DNA of 5,241 bases. Source: Thermoanaerobaculia bacterium (GTDB lineage Bacteria; Acidobacteriota; Thermoanaerobaculia; Multivoradales; UBA5704). The notes beneath the pieces were generated by a model. It was not told the DNA's origin. It worked only from the letters and a program-made list of their open reading frames with translations, and searched no databases. Numbering within the stretch: position 1 is the stretch's first letter; every line of letters begins with the position of its first letter. The stretch is taken from NCBI GenBank assembly GCA_025937035.1, contig JAICSG010000339.1, forward strand, positions 1 to 5,241, given 5' to 3'. Positions 1-5,241 of the stretch are shown piece after piece. Both the position numbers and the translations under genes were made by a program.

Positions 1-1
1 C

Positions 2-4796
<4,795 letters not shown>

Positions 4797-4807
<11 letters not shown>

Positions 4808-5241
4808 TGTCGTGAGCCGTGTGTCCGCGGGCCTGGAAGGGCGCCCCTTCCGCGCCGAGCCGGAAGACACCGCGAGGTTTTTGCAGGGGGTGACCCTGCT
4901 GCATCAGGCGTTCGAGCGCCGGGCGGCGGCCGAGCCGGAGGCCGTGGTCCTGGTGGCCGGGGAGGAGCGGATCACCTGTGGCGAGCTGGAGTCCCGCGCC
5001 AACCGCCTCGCCCGCTTCCTGGCCGCCCAGGGGGTCGGGCCGGAGGTGAGGGTGGCGGTCTGCGCCGAGCGCACCCCCGATCTGGTCGTCGCCCTCTATG
5101 CCGTGCTCAAGGCCGGCGGCACCTATGTGCCGGTCGACCCCGCCTATCCCGAGGAGCGGCAGGCGGCCATCCTGGGCGACAGCGGCGCCCTGCTCCTGCT
5201 CACCCAGGAGCGCCTGACCGGCCGCCTGCCCCACACCTCCG
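4797..5241 (+). CDS. Nonribosomal peptide synthetase, 5' part, starting directly with an A domain
   Basis: The start of a second synthetase protein, with 148 codons visible and no stop before the window edge. The TTG at 4797 is chosen as start for the well-placed AGGAGG; the first residues are then MSNDVVSRVSAGLEGRPF. GTG at 4812 or 4821 are weaker alternatives. It overlaps the previous gene by 11 bases in another frame, so the two should be translated in a coupled way. After a leader of about 33 residues with no recognised domain, an A domain begins at LLHQAFERRAAAEPEAV (from 4896). It has core A1 ITCGELESRANRLA (from 4971; Cys in place of the usual Tyr) and core A2 LKAGGTYVPVDPAYP (from 5106). 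The pocket-lining part lies beyond the window, so no substrate can be predicted. With no C domain before it, the module may be a loading module, a stand-alone activating enzyme, or part of a split module. Family is certain; role is open. Confidence 0.93.
4896..5241 (+). other. Adenylation domain 3, N-terminal fragment
   Basis: The fragment aligns without gaps over about 110 residues to the N-terminal part of A domain 2 (from 2972). Shared stretches include FERRAA, ANRLAR, GVGPEV, LKAGG and DPAYP. It covers only the first part of the large subdomain. ATP-binding core A3, the pocket (A4-A5) and the catalytic Lys of A10 are all downstream of the window, so neither activity nor substrate can be judged. 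Confidence 0.93.

Noticed and set aside
4808..4895. Terminator or promoter between the two genes
   Set aside because: There is no intergenic space. I saw no stable hairpin followed by a T run, and the genes overlap.

Overview
This window lies entirely inside a nonribosomal peptide synthetase (NRPS) gene cluster. Both genes read on the plus strand, and both are cut by the window edges. G+C is very high (by eye about 70% or more), with third codon positions almost all G or C. That composition, the TTG start with a strong AGGAGG site, and the style of the carrier and adenylation domains suit a high-GC, metabolite-rich bacterium. Myxococcota or Acidobacteriota are plausible, but the sequence does not decide the phylum.

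Layout: positions 2-4807 are the 3' part of a large NRPS gene (1601 codons visible; the true start lies upstream). Its visible domain order is A(partial)-T-C-A-T. It ends in a short acidic tail with no thioesterase, epimerase or reductase. The second gene starts at a TTG at 4797, overlaps the first by 11 bases, and runs off the right edge. Its 148 visible codons are a short leader followed by the first part of another A domain. There is no intergenic space, and I see no RNA gene, terminator, mobile element, CRISPR array or promoter.

How the parts work together: each A domain activates an amino acid as its aminoacyl-AMP and loads it onto the phosphopantetheine arm of the following T domain. 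The C domain joins the residue or chain on the first T domain to the residue on the second. By hand alignment to the GrsA pocket, the first A domain reads D-I-L-T-L-G-V-V-W-K (glycine-like) and the second D-T-E-A-V-G-T-I-V-K (no match I can name). The visible product fragment is therefore '...-Gly(?)-X-...'.

The most notable point is the gene junction. The first gene ends in a T domain and the second begins directly with an A domain, so no condensation domain separates these modules. The second protein may start its own chain, work as an in-trans activating protein, or take its C domain from elsewhere. All catalytic motifs I could check are intact. I found no evidence of a wholly new type of system; the interest lies in the unusual junction, the unassigned second pocket and the unknown product.
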